The translations under genes and the position numbers were made by a program. From positions 103,594-167,593 of the forward strand of contig NQOV01000001.1 in assembly GCA_002632265.1 (NCBI GenBank): 64,000 nt of DNA, written 5' to 3'. The notes below the pieces were generated by a model that saw only the letters and a list, made by a program, of their open reading frames with translations, did no database searches and was not told the DNA's origin. This stretch comes from Rhodospirillaceae bacterium MC!. Lineage in GTDB: Bacteria > Pseudomonadota > Alphaproteobacteria > MC1. Of the stretch, positions 63,893-64,000 are shown one piece after another (the stretch's first letter is position 1; each line of letters starts with the position of its first letter).

Positions 63893-64000
63893 TTATATCA
63901 TGTGATATAAGATCAGTAAAATGGAAATTTGTACAAAGTTGATACATAGGTGAAAGAAAGGGAAGACTTTTTCTATGTAAGGGTGTTTAATAAGGAACTT
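63893..64000 (-). CDS. C-terminal part of an unidentified minus-strand gene
   Basis: 36 codons open from the window edge to TAA at 63893-63895, giving 35 residues that end in a hydrophobic stretch (HLCINFVQISILLILYHMI), which would suit a membrane protein. Not recognised. Support comes from the terminator directly downstream; an open frame this short could also be chance. Confidence 0.3.
   Translation of the reverse strand, partial: KFLIKHPYIEKVFPFFHLCINFVQISILLILYHMI

Overview
The window is chromosomal DNA from an AT-rich alphaproteobacterium (about 30 percent GC by eye). Pointers to the class are a near-canonical CtrA regulator, the aroE-coaE-dnaQ order, a flgI-flgJ-flgK-flgL block, tatABC, the rplU-rpmA-obg-nadD-rsfS order, a ClpS-ClpA pair and a D-Ala-D-Ala carboxypeptidase with a SPOR tail. 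Low GC, loose AT-rich spacers and some incomplete neighbourhoods (fabD-fabG without acpP/fabF, obg-nadD-rsfS without rlmH, waaA without lpxK) suggest a host-associated lineage. The exact order or family cannot be fixed from sequence alone. The organism makes LPS, builds a flagellum, senses energy state and keeps shikimate synthesis genes, so it is not a minimal endosymbiont.

Layout. 1-4.6 kb: pcm (partial), valS and ctrA, all on the minus strand. 5-9.2 kb: fliI, fliJ-like, cvpA and aroA on plus. 9.2-15.4 kb, minus: an EamA transporter, gpmI, dnaQ, a divergent second CoaE, coaE, aroE and ogt. 15.5-19.8 kb, plus: mnmE, folD, tatABC and a resolvase-fold ORF. 20.1-23.5 kb, minus: pth, an SH3 protein, nadK and glmM. 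23.7-30.3 kb, minus: a flagellar hook-filament operon, transcribed flgI, flgJ, flgN-like, flgK, flgL. 30.6-32.4 kb, minus: fabG and fabD. 32.7-34.3 kb, plus: an orphan EIIA-Glc, gloA and a GNAT. 34.4-37.7 kb, minus: an aldo/keto reductase and comEC. Then gltX (+), a tandemly duplicated membrane-protein gene with one frameshifted copy, and clpA-clpS (-). 43.7-46 kb: a PBP5-type carboxypeptidase (+) and an M23 lipoprotein (-). 46-53.5 kb, plus: rplU, rpmA, obg, nadD, rsfS, msbA, a DUF374 acyltransferase and waaA. Then luxS (-). 54.4-60.7 kb, plus: a catabolic cluster (GH127, sulfatase, enolase-superfamily enzyme, aldehyde dehydrogenase). 61-63.7 kb, plus: a two-gene aerotaxis receptor (PAS protein plus membrane MCP) and a Bax-inhibitor-1 family protein. 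The right edge has a GC-rich islet with a 45-codon ORF and the probable tail of a further minus-strand gene.

The most striking unexplained structure is a dispersed family of about 16 intergenic modular hairpins, roughly 40 to 112 bp long, mostly directly after stop codons. The full-length form has an outer stem containing an A-run/T-run, an internal loop, a second stem, a conserved unpaired segment around TTATGTA, and a small apical hairpin. Two sequence families (A and B) share this architecture although most of their stem sequence differs. Two tandem triplets occur, and short copies keep only the outer stem. Stem differences are partly compensated, including by G-U pairs on one strand, which points to a structure formed in RNA.

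No tRNA, rRNA, CRISPR array, insertion sequence or prophage was recognised.
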